A DNA stretch of 64,000 nt from Collinsella aerofaciens (GCF_015546965.1 NZ_JADMUF010000002.1:282278-346277); one strand, 5' to 3'; counted from the first letter of the stretch, positions 34,397 to 42,738 are shown. The notes: generated by a model from the letters alone, not told the origin. A program made the numbers and translations.

Positions 34397-35215
34397 GCAG
34401 GAAAAGCGTCACGGAAGCGGCGATCCAGTTGCTGTCGCCGGTCTTAGGGAGCGCTGTTGTGTTCGCGGCGATGCTCTTGGGCTTGGACGGCGTAGACACC
34501 GTGGTCTTGGTCACCGTCGTCTTGGCCGTTATGTTTGTCTTGGGAATCGCAGCTGCGGGTTTCACTGTGGGGTCCGTCGCGGGTTCTGCACCGGGCTGCC
34601 CCGCAGCAGGATTACCAACAGTCTCACCCGTCCCGCCGCCTGGCACGCCTTCTCCACCGGTCTCCCCCGCCGGGGGCGTGGCGCTCTCGGGCTCAATCAC
34701 CACGTGCGGTGCCACCGCACCGGAGGTATCCACCACGCTGCCAGCATCAAAGGCCCCGCCAGCAGGCGCCACAAACCGCGCAGACATAAGCGACCCACCC
34801 AGGCACGCAACGTCGCCGTCGGCACCGGCCGCATCAAGCCACGAGGCATCGACGGAAAGCCGACAGCCGGCCGCGCCATCGCCAAGACCCGCGTCCTGCA
34901 GATACACGCCGTAAGCGCGCACGCCCGCACCGGACCCGGCGCCCGCGGCAACGACGCGCCCGCCGCCGCGCACGGCCATGTCGCCGGCGATTACGCCCGC
35001 CACGGCCTCGTCCGTAATATCGGCCCCGTCCGCCCGGGCATCGACGGTGCAGCCGTCCACCACGAGCGCCTGCGAGGCGTGGATCCCGCACTGCGAGCCC
35101 ATCGCCGTTAGGGTCCCGGAGCCGCGAAGCGTCAGACAGCCCCACACCTCCATGCCGCACAGCGTGATGTCCACCACGAGCGCCTGCGACTCCGTTGCTG
35201 ACTTCATTGGGGAAT
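34397..35215 (-). pseudogene. Sortase-anchored surface protein, truncated at both ends (copy 2)
   Basis: Matches the central and C-terminal parts of the intact copies: TLCGMEVWGCLTLRGSGTL, ALVVDGCTVDARADGADITD, LPKTGDSNWIAASVTLFLLG. The N-terminal ~95 residues with the signal peptide are gone, and the last residues are replaced by Abi_2 sequence at about 34396. Upstream of about 35215 a non-homologous start (MNHMKAKDMLAVDYD) is fused on. It cannot be secreted as it stands. Confidence 0.8.
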
Positions 35216-35408
35216 CGTAGTCCACCGCAAGCATGTCCTTGGCCTTCATATGATTCATAGAGCCTTGAAAGAAGCTAGCAGGTAGCTATTAGCGTCCTGA
35301 AAAATGGACGAGCAGATAAGCTGCTACCCCTGAATTCAACAGAAAACGATCTTATGTTCGTAATTGCGGTACACTACTCTTATAGAAAGCGCTGCCGATT
35401 GGAACAAG

Positions 35409-36410
35409 ATGAATAATATCGACTCGTTAACCGTTCAACGTCTTTGTGATAAATCGCAAGAAGCTTTTATATTGTCAATCGAGCTTTATAACAGACCAAC
35501 ACTTAAATATAGAGTTGAAGGATGTGCTTTCTTTCTTTGCAACGCATGGGAATTGCTCCTGAAAGCCCATCTCGTACAACGTAACGGCAACAGGGTCATA
35601 TACTATTCTGACAAAGCCGATCGAACCTTGTCCCTAGAAGACTGTGTTAAAAAGGTTTTCACTAACGAAAAAGATCCCTTGCGGCGAAATTTGAGCAAAG
35701 TAATAGACTTGCGAAATACTAGCACCCATTTCGTTGTTCAAGAATATGAAGGAATCTATGCTCCGATCTTGCAAGCGTGTGTTGAGAATTACGATGAAAA
35801 AGCGCGCGAGCTCATGGGGATTGAGATAAGCGACCGCATCCCGGAAAACTATCTCGTGCTTTCGGTTAGACGCTCAGATGCAACGATTGAGGAATGTCGA
35901 GCGCGCTACTCTCCGGAAGTCATAAGTCGAATGATCGATGCCAGAAGTGGCGTGTTGACCTCGGCGGACGAAGAGGGCAATCGCCGATATGCACATACCT
36001 ACACAACGGAACTACGTTTAACCAAAAAGAAAGATGCGGACCTGACTGTTCGTATTGACAAAAATGGAAATACGCCAGTTTCTATCATCAAACAGCTTGT
36101 TAAGCCTGAAGATAAATATCCCTATCGAACGAATTATGTAGTTGAAGAAATCCAGCGCAGGCTAAATGCAAATAGCATCCAGCTAAAAAGAAATGGCTGT
36201 CCTCAAGAATTCAACAGCTGGGTTTTTAACCTGTTTATAAAGATGTATGGGATGAAGGACGATCCTCGCTTTTCAATTAATACTTCGATGAAGGGAGAAC
36301 AGCCGCGGTATGCCTATTCACAACAGACAATCGATGATATCTATGAGCTGATTAAACAGAATCCAGATGGAATCATCGAAGATCTAAGGTCAAAGGCGAC
36401 GAACAAATAA
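35409..36410 (+). CDS. DUF3644 domain protein
   Basis: 333 residues. The N-terminal DUF3644 signature is clear: SQEAFILSIELYNRPTLKYR, then CAFFLCNAWELLLKAHLV and YYSDKADRTLSLEDCV. The C-terminus (VVEEIQRRLNANSIQLKRNG ... FNSWVFNLFIKMYG) looks like a helical DNA- or RNA-binding part. Function unknown; homologues sit in defence islands. Start ATG 35409; an upstream in-frame start at 35364 is less likely. It is the only plus-strand gene in the island core and is AT-rich. Confidence 0.8.
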   Translation: MNNIDSLTVQRLCDKSQEAFILSIELYNRPTLKYRVEGCAFFLCNAWELLLKAHLVQRNGNRVIYYSDKADRTLSLEDCVKKVFTNEKDPLRRNLSKVIDLRNTSTHFVVQEYEGIYAPILQACVENYDEKARELMGIEISDRIPENYLVLSVRRSDATIEECRARYSPEVISRMIDARSGVLTSADEEGNRRYAHTYTTELRLTKKKDADLTVRIDKNGNTPVSIIKQLVKPEDKYPYRTNYVVEEIQRRLNANSIQLKRNGCPQEFNSWVFNLFIKMYGMKDDPRFSINTSMKGEQPRYAYSQQTIDDIYELIKQNPDGIIEDLRSKATNK

Positions 36411-36412
36411 AA

Positions 36413-36525
36413 ACAGCCTTAGTAAGGGATGACCCCAGGAGCAAAGGAATTCTAAATCCAAAGGATCTACTCCCATTCGGGAACCCAGCTTTTACCCTTC
36501 CCAAGTCAACCCTTACTAAGGCTGT
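36413..36525. repeat. 113-bp element with perfect 16-bp inverted ends
   Basis: ACAGCCTTAGTAAGGG (36413-36428) and CCCTTACTAAGGCTGT (36510-36525) are exact complements around an 81-nt insert with smaller stems (GGG/CCC, GGAATT...AATCC, CCC-ATTC-GGG). A T-rich run follows on both strands, so it may be a bidirectional terminator between DUF3644 and the retron, or a small structured RNA. Between 36526 and 36785 I see nothing else. Confidence 0.7.
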
Positions 36526-36785
36526 AACTTTATTATCCCAAATATGATTAGCATTCATACGCTAAATCTAAAAAATATCAAATAGGGGCGCTGCTGATCG
36601 GATTAAGAATCAATGCGCTTAACGGCCACACTCCCTATCAGGGCTTGAGACTTGGCCCCCTGTATGATATTCACGAATTGCTATTCTTCGAATGAGCATC
36701 TATTGGCCGAAATCTTACCCTACTGTTGAGCGAGGCCTGATTGATTTTTATAAGCCGTAATGCAGGAACTTATTTCATGTCCTAG

Positions 36786-37310
36786 TTAGAAGAGGAGCCA
36801 CCTTCCATAGACTTCAGTTGAGCGGATACAATCCTTTAAAGGGAGAAATGATCCAAGTTGTCCATGTTCAGTTGCAGTATGTACTATGCCAACGACCTGG
36901 CCCAAACCATTAAACACTGGCCCACCACTCATTCCATGCCGAAATGAGCAATTCGTATAACAAAGTGTGCCCTCTTCACTTGGTTCTCCGACCCTGAGCA
37001 AATCTCCGCTGTGTAGTTCAAAGCTGAATCTAGATTCGGAAAAATGGTGTTGGTAAGCAGAAATCCTGTCGCCCTTGGTAAGCAACTCCATATTTGATGG
37101 AAGAAGGGGAATGTTCCTTAAGATCGCAGGAGGAACATCTTGTAATATTGCGGCATCGTGTTTGTTGTCCTGAACTACCTCATTCCCAAACCTAAATATT
37201 GCAAGCGGCGTCTTATCCGAGCTGAATAATTTAATTTCCCTGCTAGTTTTATCATGGGAAACGGCATCGCATATCACATGCCATGCCGTAACAAGACCGT
37301 AGCCAGGCAA
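36786..37310 (-). CDS. Trypsin-like serine protease, frameshifted continuation of the reverse transcriptase
   Basis: 174 residues in the -1 frame relative to the RT. Triad: His11 in LVTAWHV, Asp52 in KHDAAIL, Ser128 in RHGMSGGPVF, all in family positions. By itself it would have to start at a TTG inside the protease fold and lack the first strand; that strand (GLGFF) is encoded by the end of the RT frame, across the T7 tract. So the functional product is most likely an RT-protease fusion of about 540 residues. No signal peptide, so it would be cytoplasmic. Candidate effector of the retron. Confidence 0.85.
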   Translation of the reverse strand: MPGYGLVTAWHVICDAVSHDKTSREIKLFSSDKTPLAIFRFGNEVVQDNKHDAAILQDVPPAILRNIPLLPSNMELLTKGDRISAYQHHFSESRFSFELHSGDLLRVGEPSEEGTLCYTNCSFRHGMSGGPVFNGLGQVVGIVHTATEHGQLGSFLPLKDCIRSTEVYGRWLLF

Positions 37311-38410
37311 AAAAACCCGAGACCCTCAAATGAGTTTTCTTCGCCATCATCTCCTTCGAGATACAGAAGTGAGTCTTGTTGAAGTGCGACTGGGAAAGTA
37401 GGCATATTTTCTGGTTTCGTTTTGTTGTACAAACTGCCCAAACGCATAAGTGGTCCTGATGTCCAGGGGTCCTTAATCAGAGACTTGTAAAAATCAAGAC
37501 TTCCGCGAAGAGACGCTTCAAACATCCCTCTTTCTGCATCAGTAAGTTTGGCGATGGTTTTACCGTAATAGCAGCCCATCGCGCCTTCAATGTCGCCATT
37601 GCTTAGTCGATGGAGCGTTGAGCGGAGTCGCCGATATTGCTCGCGTTTTATATTTGTCTTTTGATTGCAGACAACGCCCGTGACCAGTTGTCTTGAAAAA
37701 CTGCAACTGTAAAACGATTTATCCTCGTTGAGCTCAAACGATTCGGTTCCATGGAAGTTAGTGATTGCGTTTCGTAGCTTATTGGGCAACCTGAGCTTTC
37801 CACCTGAATAAAAATTTCGATAAAAGAAGTAAGAACTATTAAATGAGAACGTAAGATCATCGGCATATCGAGAGTATTGGTATCGATATTCTCGCGATAA
37901 GTGCATTAGCTGTTTATCCATACCGAGGCAAATCATGTTCGAAATAATAGGAGATGAGGGAGCGCCTTGAGGGAGTCCTTTCGGTGTCGCAACAATCCTT
38001 GAAATACAGAATGCAACTTCAGGGGTTAGACCTAACTTCTTGGAAACAAGAAGCCCGTACACTCGTCTTGACGAGATAGAAGGAAAGAAGTCCTTAATAT
38101 CCAGGCCAACAATTACTTGTGAGCCAATGTGATTTTCAGCATTTGTTTTTATCGACCGTCCTTTGATAAAACCATGGACACAAGGCAATGGCTTATAGCC
38201 TTTTTCAAGCTCAGAGGCGATGATTCTTTGAGCCCTTTTTAAATCAGACCTTGGGATTAATAGTTCTCGATAGCCACCGTTTCTTTTTGGAACCAACCTA
38301 TTTCTATATAGGTCATACATGGAAGTTGGATATACAAAGAAATCAAGCTTTTCCAAGGTCAGGCCAAGAAACCCAGCCAGATCGGCTTTCGACTGAAGTT
38401 CGTTGAGCAT
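37274..38410 (-). CDS. Retron-type reverse transcriptase
   Basis: 378 residues. RT motifs in order: VPKRNGGYRELLIP (40-53), NAENH (90-94) and GLDIKDFFPSI (102-112), LPQGAPSSP (146-154), YADD (182-185), and LVTGV (242-246), the VTG motif typical of retron RTs. ATG 38410 has AAGGA 7 nt upstream; the frame extends to 38497 but there overlaps the non-coding RNA. The last residues FEGLGFFCLATVLLRHGM change frame use at T7 (37309-37315): up to GLGFF they belong to the protease fold, after it they look like out-of-frame sequence. The stop is at 37274-37276. Confidence 0.88.
   Translation of the reverse strand: MLNELQSKADLAGFLGLTLEKLDFFVYPTSMYDLYRNRLVPKRNGGYRELLIPRSDLKRAQRIIASELEKGYKPLPCVHGFIKGRSIKTNAENHIGSQVIVGLDIKDFFPSISSRRVYGLLVSKKLGLTPEVAFCISRIVATPKGLPQGAPSSPIISNMICLGMDKQLMHLSREYRYQYSRYADDLTFSFNSSYFFYRNFYSGGKLRLPNKLRNAITNFHGTESFELNEDKSFYSCSFSRQLVTGVVCNQKTNIKREQYRRLRSTLHRLSNGDIEGAMGCYYGKTIAKLTDAERGMFEASLRGSLDFYKSLIKDPWTSGPLMRLGSLYNKTKPENMPTFPVALQQDSLLYLEGDDGEENSFEGLGFFCLATVLLRHGM
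37309..37315 (-). other. T7 slippery tract joining reverse transcriptase and protease
   Basis: The minus strand reads GGG TTT TTT TGC in the RT frame. One extra T (or a -1 shift) gives G-F-F-L-P-G-Y-G-L-V-T-A-W-H-V, the natural start of a trypsin fold. Seven T is a good site for transcriptional slippage and also for a sequencing or replication indel. Confidence 0.75.
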
Positions 38411-38426
38411 CAGATTATCCTTAAAG

Positions 38427-38540
38427 TTAATAGCCGGTTCCTCCGTAGAGTCGTACCTGATAGACACGTAGCAGAATATAATGTGCAAACAAAGCACTTC
38501 CGATTGCGATGCGCAAACGCTAATTCGAACCGGCTATAGG
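38427..38540 (-). ncRNA. Candidate retron non-coding RNA (msr-msd)
   Basis: On the minus strand ATAGCCGGTTC (38527-38537) and GAACCGGCTAT (38430-38440) are perfect 11-nt complementary arms (a1/a2) 86 nt apart. After a1 comes TTAGC (38519-38523), where retron msr RNAs have the branching G. Then stem TTGCG-CAT-CGCAA and stem GTGC-TTTGTTT-GCAC (38483-38497) with a U-rich loop, as in msr. The msd part (38441-38480) is short and I see no strong stem in it, the main weakness. The a2 arm ends 20 nt before the RT start. Confidence 0.6.
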
Positions 38541-38544
38541 GGTC

Positions 38545-38572
38545 ATTTTACCAGTCTTTAATTTTGCGCAAA
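38545..38572 (-). promoter_or_regulatory. Promoter of the candidate retron
   Basis: TTTGCG (38567-38572), 16-nt spacer, TAAAAT (38545-38550) on the minus strand; the start point would fall at about 38538-38540, just at the a1 arm. Confidence 0.5.
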
Positions 38573-38714
38573 GGCCGAACTGCGCATCATTAATCCGTAA
38601 TGGGGCAAGCATGATGTTGGCGCGCCTTCCACGGCGTCGTCTGTGCAATGAGCCCTCTTGTTACCTATCAGGTAGAAACAGCAGCCTCCAGATTTCATCT
38701 ATGTTGCAATCTGA

Positions 38715-38891
38715 GTTTTTGTGCTCACGTGTTTACCTCGGATTTCCGTCCAGAATAGGCTTTCAGACGATGTTGTCCTTGAAGATGATTATGAATGGAG
38801 AGCAGAAATCTTTCTTGTTTGTCATAGGGCGCTATCAATGTCGCGAATTAAACTTATAACCGACATGTGCACCGCAAATGCTGAGAGATGA
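38715..38891 (+). pseudogene. Unidentified coding remnant
   Basis: An open frame with protein-like composition ends ...LSDDVVLEDDYEWRAEIFLV... and CTANAER at a TGA (38889-38891); upstream is a stop and no start codon with a ribosome site. I do not recognise the family. The rest of 38573-39006 is without a gene. Confidence 0.3.
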
Positions 38892-39006
38892 TCTTCTTGG
38901 TGATGCGACGGCATGCTGCCAGTTGTAAGGTCATCGATTAGCGATAATCGGTGATTAGCAAATAGATGAGAAATCGGTCACCGCATACTTCTGATAAATT
39001 GGCACC

Positions 39007-40074
39007 TCAGCAGCGATATGCGGCACCAAAAAGTGCCAATCCCAGCAGGAATAACGATAAAGAGGCGGCGATCCAGTTGTTGTCGGCGGTCTTGGGGAGT
39101 GTCGCTGCGGTCGCGGTGGTGGCTTTGGGTTTGGAGGACGTGGACGCCGTGGTCTTGGTTACCGTCGTCTTGGTCGTTATGTTTGTCTTGGTTGACGCGG
39201 CCGCGGGCTTTGGCGCGGGATTTGCCGAGGGTCCTGTGGTGGGCTCTCCGGCAGCGGGGGTAGCATCGGCGGGAGACTTGCCCGCGCTATCGCCAGACAC
39301 CTCGCCCCCACCGGTCTCCCCCGCCGGCGGCGTGGCCACATCGGGCTCAACCACCGCATGTGGTGCCACAGCACCGGAGGCATCCACCACGCCACCAGCA
39401 CCAAAGGCCCCACCAGTGGGCATCGCAAACCGCGCAGACATAAGCGACTCACCCAGGCAAGCAACCCCGCCATCTGCACCGGCCGCATCAAGCCACGAGG
39501 CGTCGACGGAAAGCCGACAGCCGGCCGCGCCAGCGCCAAGGCCCGCATCCTGCAGATACACGCCGTAGGCGCGCACGCCCGCTCCGGACCCGGCGCCCGC
39601 TGCAACGACGCGCCCGCCGCCGCGCACGGCCATGTCGCCTGCGATCACGCCGGCAACCGCCTCGTCAGTAATATCGGCCCCGTCCGCCCGCGCATCGACG
39701 GTGCAGCCGTCCACCACGAGCGCTTGCGAAACGTGGATACCGCACTGGGAGCCCGTCGCCGTAAGGGTCCCGGTGCCGCGAAGCGTCAGGTTGCCCCACA
39801 CCTCCACGCCGCACAGCGTGATGTCTGCATCGGGCGCATGCGACTCCGTCACGGAGTTCTGCCCGGCAAGCGTCAGCACCAGGTCGCCCTCGGCGCCGAT
39901 GGCCTCGCCCGCGTAGCCGTTAAGCTCCAGGTGGTCGGCATCGGTCCAGGCCCAGCCGGAGCCCGACACGCCCGGCTCGCAGTACGTCGCGCCCGCGATG
40001 ATGAGGCTCTCCGCGCCCGCGGCATAAGAAGGCCCGCCTAGCAAAACGCATAGGCAGGCCATGGCGGTAAACAT
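39007..40074 (-). CDS. Sortase-anchored surface protein (copy 3)
   Basis: 355 residues. N-terminal signal peptide (MFTAMACLCVLLGGPSYAAG), a repetitive domain with short beta-type units (ITLCGVEVWGNLTLRGTGTL, ALVVDGCTVDARADGADITD) likely to form a solenoid, a stalk rich in Pro, Ala and Thr-Lys, then LPKTA, a hydrophobic helix and the short tail AAYRC. The motif is LPKTA, not LPxTG. Upstream of 40074 it differs from copy 4, and the signal-peptide n-region is short; the frame is open to 40164, so the true start is uncertain. Function unknown; cell-wall display inferred. Confidence 0.8.
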   Translation of the reverse strand: MFTAMACLCVLLGGPSYAAGAESLIIAGATYCEPGVSGSGWAWTDADHLELNGYAGEAIGAEGDLVLTLAGQNSVTESHAPDADITLCGVEVWGNLTLRGTGTLTATGSQCGIHVSQALVVDGCTVDARADGADITDEAVAGVIAGDMAVRGGGRVVAAGAGSGAGVRAYGVYLQDAGLGAGAAGCRLSVDASWLDAAGADGGVACLGESLMSARFAMPTGGAFGAGGVVDASGAVAPHAVVEPDVATPPAGETGGGEVSGDSAGKSPADATPAAGEPTTGPSANPAPKPAAASTKTNITTKTTVTKTTASTSSKPKATTATAATLPKTADNNWIAASLSLFLLGLALFGAAYRC

Positions 40075-40263
40075 CTTGCAGTCCCTTTTAATGAGAAGGC
40101 AAATCGCTATAACCGAGTTTGTCCGAACATCGCGTAAGGCATGAGTCAGGTCGAAGGTGTTCATCGAGACGACAGGGACAGAGATGCCTTAATAGGTCGT
40201 CTCGATCTGGGCGAACCCCTCGTACCTAGGATCGACGCACCTCGATAGAGAACGCGGGGGCGC
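40075..40263 (-). pseudogene. Unidentified coding remnant upstream of surface protein copy 3
   Basis: In frame with copy 3 the minus strand reads LSRCVDPRYEGFAQIETTY, a TAA stop, then GISVPVVSMNTFDLTHALRD, plausible protein but not recognised. The surface-protein sequence seems joined to it at the signal peptide. An 11-bp hairpin, ATCGAGACGAC/GTCGTCTCGAT (40163-40173, 40196-40206), lies within. The rest up to 40550 shows nothing. Confidence 0.3.
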
Positions 40264-40550
40264 AGTTTGCCGCATTCCGCTCATCGACAGTGTTGGGCCA
40301 TCGCTTTAAGGAACCTGTCGATGAAAAGGAAGAGTCTGGTAGCGTATGGCCACACGCAGGATCTACCGGCGAGCACATTGCGCAACATTTTGCAGAGCAA
40401 ACCGCTGCCAGGGCCTGGTTTGGAGACGATATTCCAGCCTAGGATGGGAGGCAATCATCATTGCGCAGCTAAATCTCCAACAATGTTGAACAAATAGGAT
40501 GTCATTTGCTTGAAATCCGGATAGCTTTGGTGGTGTCGATATTAAGGGAG

Positions 40551-40850
40551 CTATCGGAACAGCTCATCATGGCTGCCGGTGCGTTCGAAGAAAGCTACCT
40601 CTTCGTTTGATGACCATATGACAAGCCAGTCGCCAGAGTTTGCTACGTGACATTCGTTTCGCCCTGCCCAGTTGCCGCTTAGCCGGTGCATATTATGACG
40701 TCGTTTTAATATGTCCATTGACTCGGGTGTATTCTGTAGCACCAGGTCAATTAGCTTTTGAAGCTCGGATAGATCCCATTTACGGCGCCTTGCTTTTTTC
40801 TTTAAATCGCGGGAGAAGGCTGCAGAGAACTCTGCGGTTAACGTGCTCAT
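40551..40850 (-). CDS. YafQ-type mRNA interferase toxin
   Basis: 99 residues. FSRDLKKKARRRKWDLSEL near the start, HRLSGNWAGRNECHVANSGDW in the middle, then LVIWSSNEEVAFFERTGSHDELF, the usual YafQ pattern with the His and Asp near the C-terminus that take part in ribosome-dependent mRNA cleavage. It overlaps the antitoxin by 4 nt. Confidence 0.88.
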   Translation of the reverse strand: MSTLTAEFSAAFSRDLKKKARRRKWDLSELQKLIDLVLQNTPESMDILKRRHNMHRLSGNWAGRNECHVANSGDWLVIWSSNEEVAFFERTGSHDELFR

Positions 40851-41122
40851 TGTGCCATCGCCGCAGCGATGAGATCGGCGCCATTGTCAAAACGTCCTTT
40901 TTTGCCAGATGCAAGAAACGCGTCCCCCTCGCGAATGGCCTCAAGGCTTTCGGCATTGGGCTCCTCAGGGGCAAAAGTCAACGGGATGCGATGGGTGTTG
41001 ACCATTTGCTTGAAGAATGCGCGCGTCACGGACGACAAATCAAGTCCATAGTAATCAGCCACTTCTGCTGCCTCGCGTTTGAGGTCATCGTCAACCCTAA
41101 TGGTTAATGTTGAGCTTGCCAT
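40847..41122 (-). CDS. DinJ/RelB-type antitoxin
   Basis: 91 residues. Ribbon-helix-helix N-terminus (MASSTLTIRVDDDLKREAAE), typical AFFKQMVNTHRIPLTF and a C-terminal toxin-binding part. A 41178-41195 inverted repeat GATTGT/ACAATC upstream may be the operator. A broken copy of this gene is at 32833-33039. Confidence 0.9.
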   Translation of the reverse strand: MASSTLTIRVDDDLKREAAEVADYYGLDLSSVTRAFFKQMVNTHRIPLTFAPEEPNAESLEAIREGDAFLASGKKGRFDNGADLIAAAMAQ

Positions 41123-41177
41123 TTTGGACCCTCCAATCGTGTGAGTGCAACCTTAGTATAACGCACATACACTAGTA

Positions 41178-41195
41178 GATTGTGTAATTACAATC
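41178..41195. promoter_or_regulatory. Possible operator of the YafQ/DinJ pair
   Basis: GATTGT-GTAATT-ACAATC, 6-bp arms, 55 nt before the antitoxin start. The TATAAC-like run at about 41157 could be the -10 region. Confidence 0.35.
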
Positions 41196-41310
41196 AATTA
41201 ACTAAGCCTTTTAGTGGTACGGCACGTCATACATTGCATGCAGTAAAAAGGCAACGCTCCCTTTCGGAAAGCGTTGCCTTTAAAGCTTCAACTGGGATCT
41301 TGTATTGCAG

Positions 41311-42435
41311 CTAGGTATGCCGCACGCCCCAACAGCGATATGCGGCACCTAGAAGCCCCAGGCCCAACAGGAGTAGCGTAAAGGACGCTGCAATCCAGTT
41401 GCTGTCGGCGGTCTTGGGGAGTGCCGCCGTTGTCGCGGTGGCGGCCTTGGGCTTGGAGACTTTGGCGGCCGTGGTCTTGGTTACCGTCGTCTTGGTCGTT
41501 ATGTTTGTCTTGGTTGACGCGGCCGCGGGTTTCAGCGAGGGATTTGCCGAGGGCCCCGTGGTGGGCTCTCCGGCAGCGGGGCTTGCATCGGCGGGAGACT
41601 TGTCCGCGTTATTGCCAGGCACCTCGCCCCTGTCGGTCTCCCCCGCCGGTGGCGTGGCCACATCGGGCTCAACCACCGCATGCGGTGCTACCGCACCGGA
41701 GGCATCCACCACGCCTCCAGCATCAAAGGTCCCTCCGGCAGGTGCTACAAACCGCGCGGACACAAGCGACCCGCCCGTGCACGCAACGCCGCCATCGGCG
41801 CCGGCCGCATCGAGCCACGAGGCGTCAACGGAAAGCCGACAGCCGGCCGAGCCATCACCAAGGCCCGCATCCTGCAGATATACGCCGTAGACGCGCACGC
41901 CCGCTTCGGACCCGGCGCCCGCGGCAACGACGCGCCCGCCGCCGCGCACGGCCATGTCGCCTGCGATCACGCCGGCGACCGCCTCGTCCGTAATATCGGC
42001 CCCGTCCGCCCGGGCATCGACGGAGCAGCCGTCCACCACGAGCGCTCGCGAGACGTGGATCCCGCACTGCGAGCCCGTCGCCGCTAGGGTCCCGGTACCG
42101 CGAAGCGTCAGGTTGCCCCACACCTCCATGCCGCACAGCGTGATGTCCGCATCGGGCGCATGCGACTCTGTCACGGAGTTCTGCCCGGCAAGCGTCAGCA
42201 CTAGGTCGCCGTCGGCGCCGATGGCCTCGCCCGCGTAGCCGTCAAGCTCAAGGTGGTCGGCATCGGTCCAGGCCCAGCCGGGGCCCGACACGCCCGGCTC
42301 GTAGTACGTTGCGCCCGCGATGATGAGGCTCTCCGCGCCCGCGGCATAAGAAGGCCCGCCAAGCAAAACGCATAGGCAGGCCATGGCAACAATCGCAATG
42401 TAATGACGGCTGGTGTAGGACTCGGCAGCAAACAT
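41311..42435 (-). CDS. Sortase-anchored surface protein (copy 4)
   Basis: 374 residues, the most complete copy: ATG 42435 with GGAG upstream, signal peptide MFAAESYTSRHYIAIVAMAC... cleaved near SYAAG, the same solenoid-like units and Thr/Lys stalk, LPKTADS, a hydrophobic helix and a charged tail (YRCWGVRHT). About 85-90% like copy 3 by eye, mostly differing at the two ends. Possibly an adhesin or decoy; function unknown. 42436-42738 upstream contains no gene I recognise. Confidence 0.85.
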   Translation of the reverse strand: MFAAESYTSRHYIAIVAMACLCVLLGGPSYAAGAESLIIAGATYYEPGVSGPGWAWTDADHLELDGYAGEAIGADGDLVLTLAGQNSVTESHAPDADITLCGMEVWGNLTLRGTGTLAATGSQCGIHVSRALVVDGCSVDARADGADITDEAVAGVIAGDMAVRGGGRVVAAGAGSEAGVRVYGVYLQDAGLGDGSAGCRLSVDASWLDAAGADGGVACTGGSLVSARFVAPAGGTFDAGGVVDASGAVAPHAVVEPDVATPPAGETDRGEVPGNNADKSPADASPAAGEPTTGPSANPSLKPAAASTKTNITTKTTVTKTTAAKVSKPKAATATTAALPKTADSNWIAASFTLLLLGLGLLGAAYRCWGVRHT

Positions 42436-42738
42436 ACCCGCTCCGATCTTCGAGGAGCCAATAGAATGTGCACCAGAAAATGCCCTGGTAGCAGCAGTTA
42501 TTAGTTTAGCGAGATCAAGCCGTAAACGAAGAAAATGTCCCTGTACAGTGTCAATAATTAGGTGTAAATCGTTTTGCCAATCGGTGAAAGGAAGGAGCCA
42601 TGTCAAGCGATGTGCGTAAATCATCGCGCGTACAAACGAGATCGCTGGCTGCATCTGTAAAGCTCTAATTCGATTTGGATTCTTCTGCGCATGTGAGACT
42701 CGTAAAGCATTATCTAAGATAGCTCATAGACTTGGTGA

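Noticed and set aside
37274-38410. Group II intron or diversity-generating retroelement RT
   Set aside because: No maturase or endonuclease domain, no intron RNA, no template/variable repeats; VTG and NAxxH motifs fit retron RTs.
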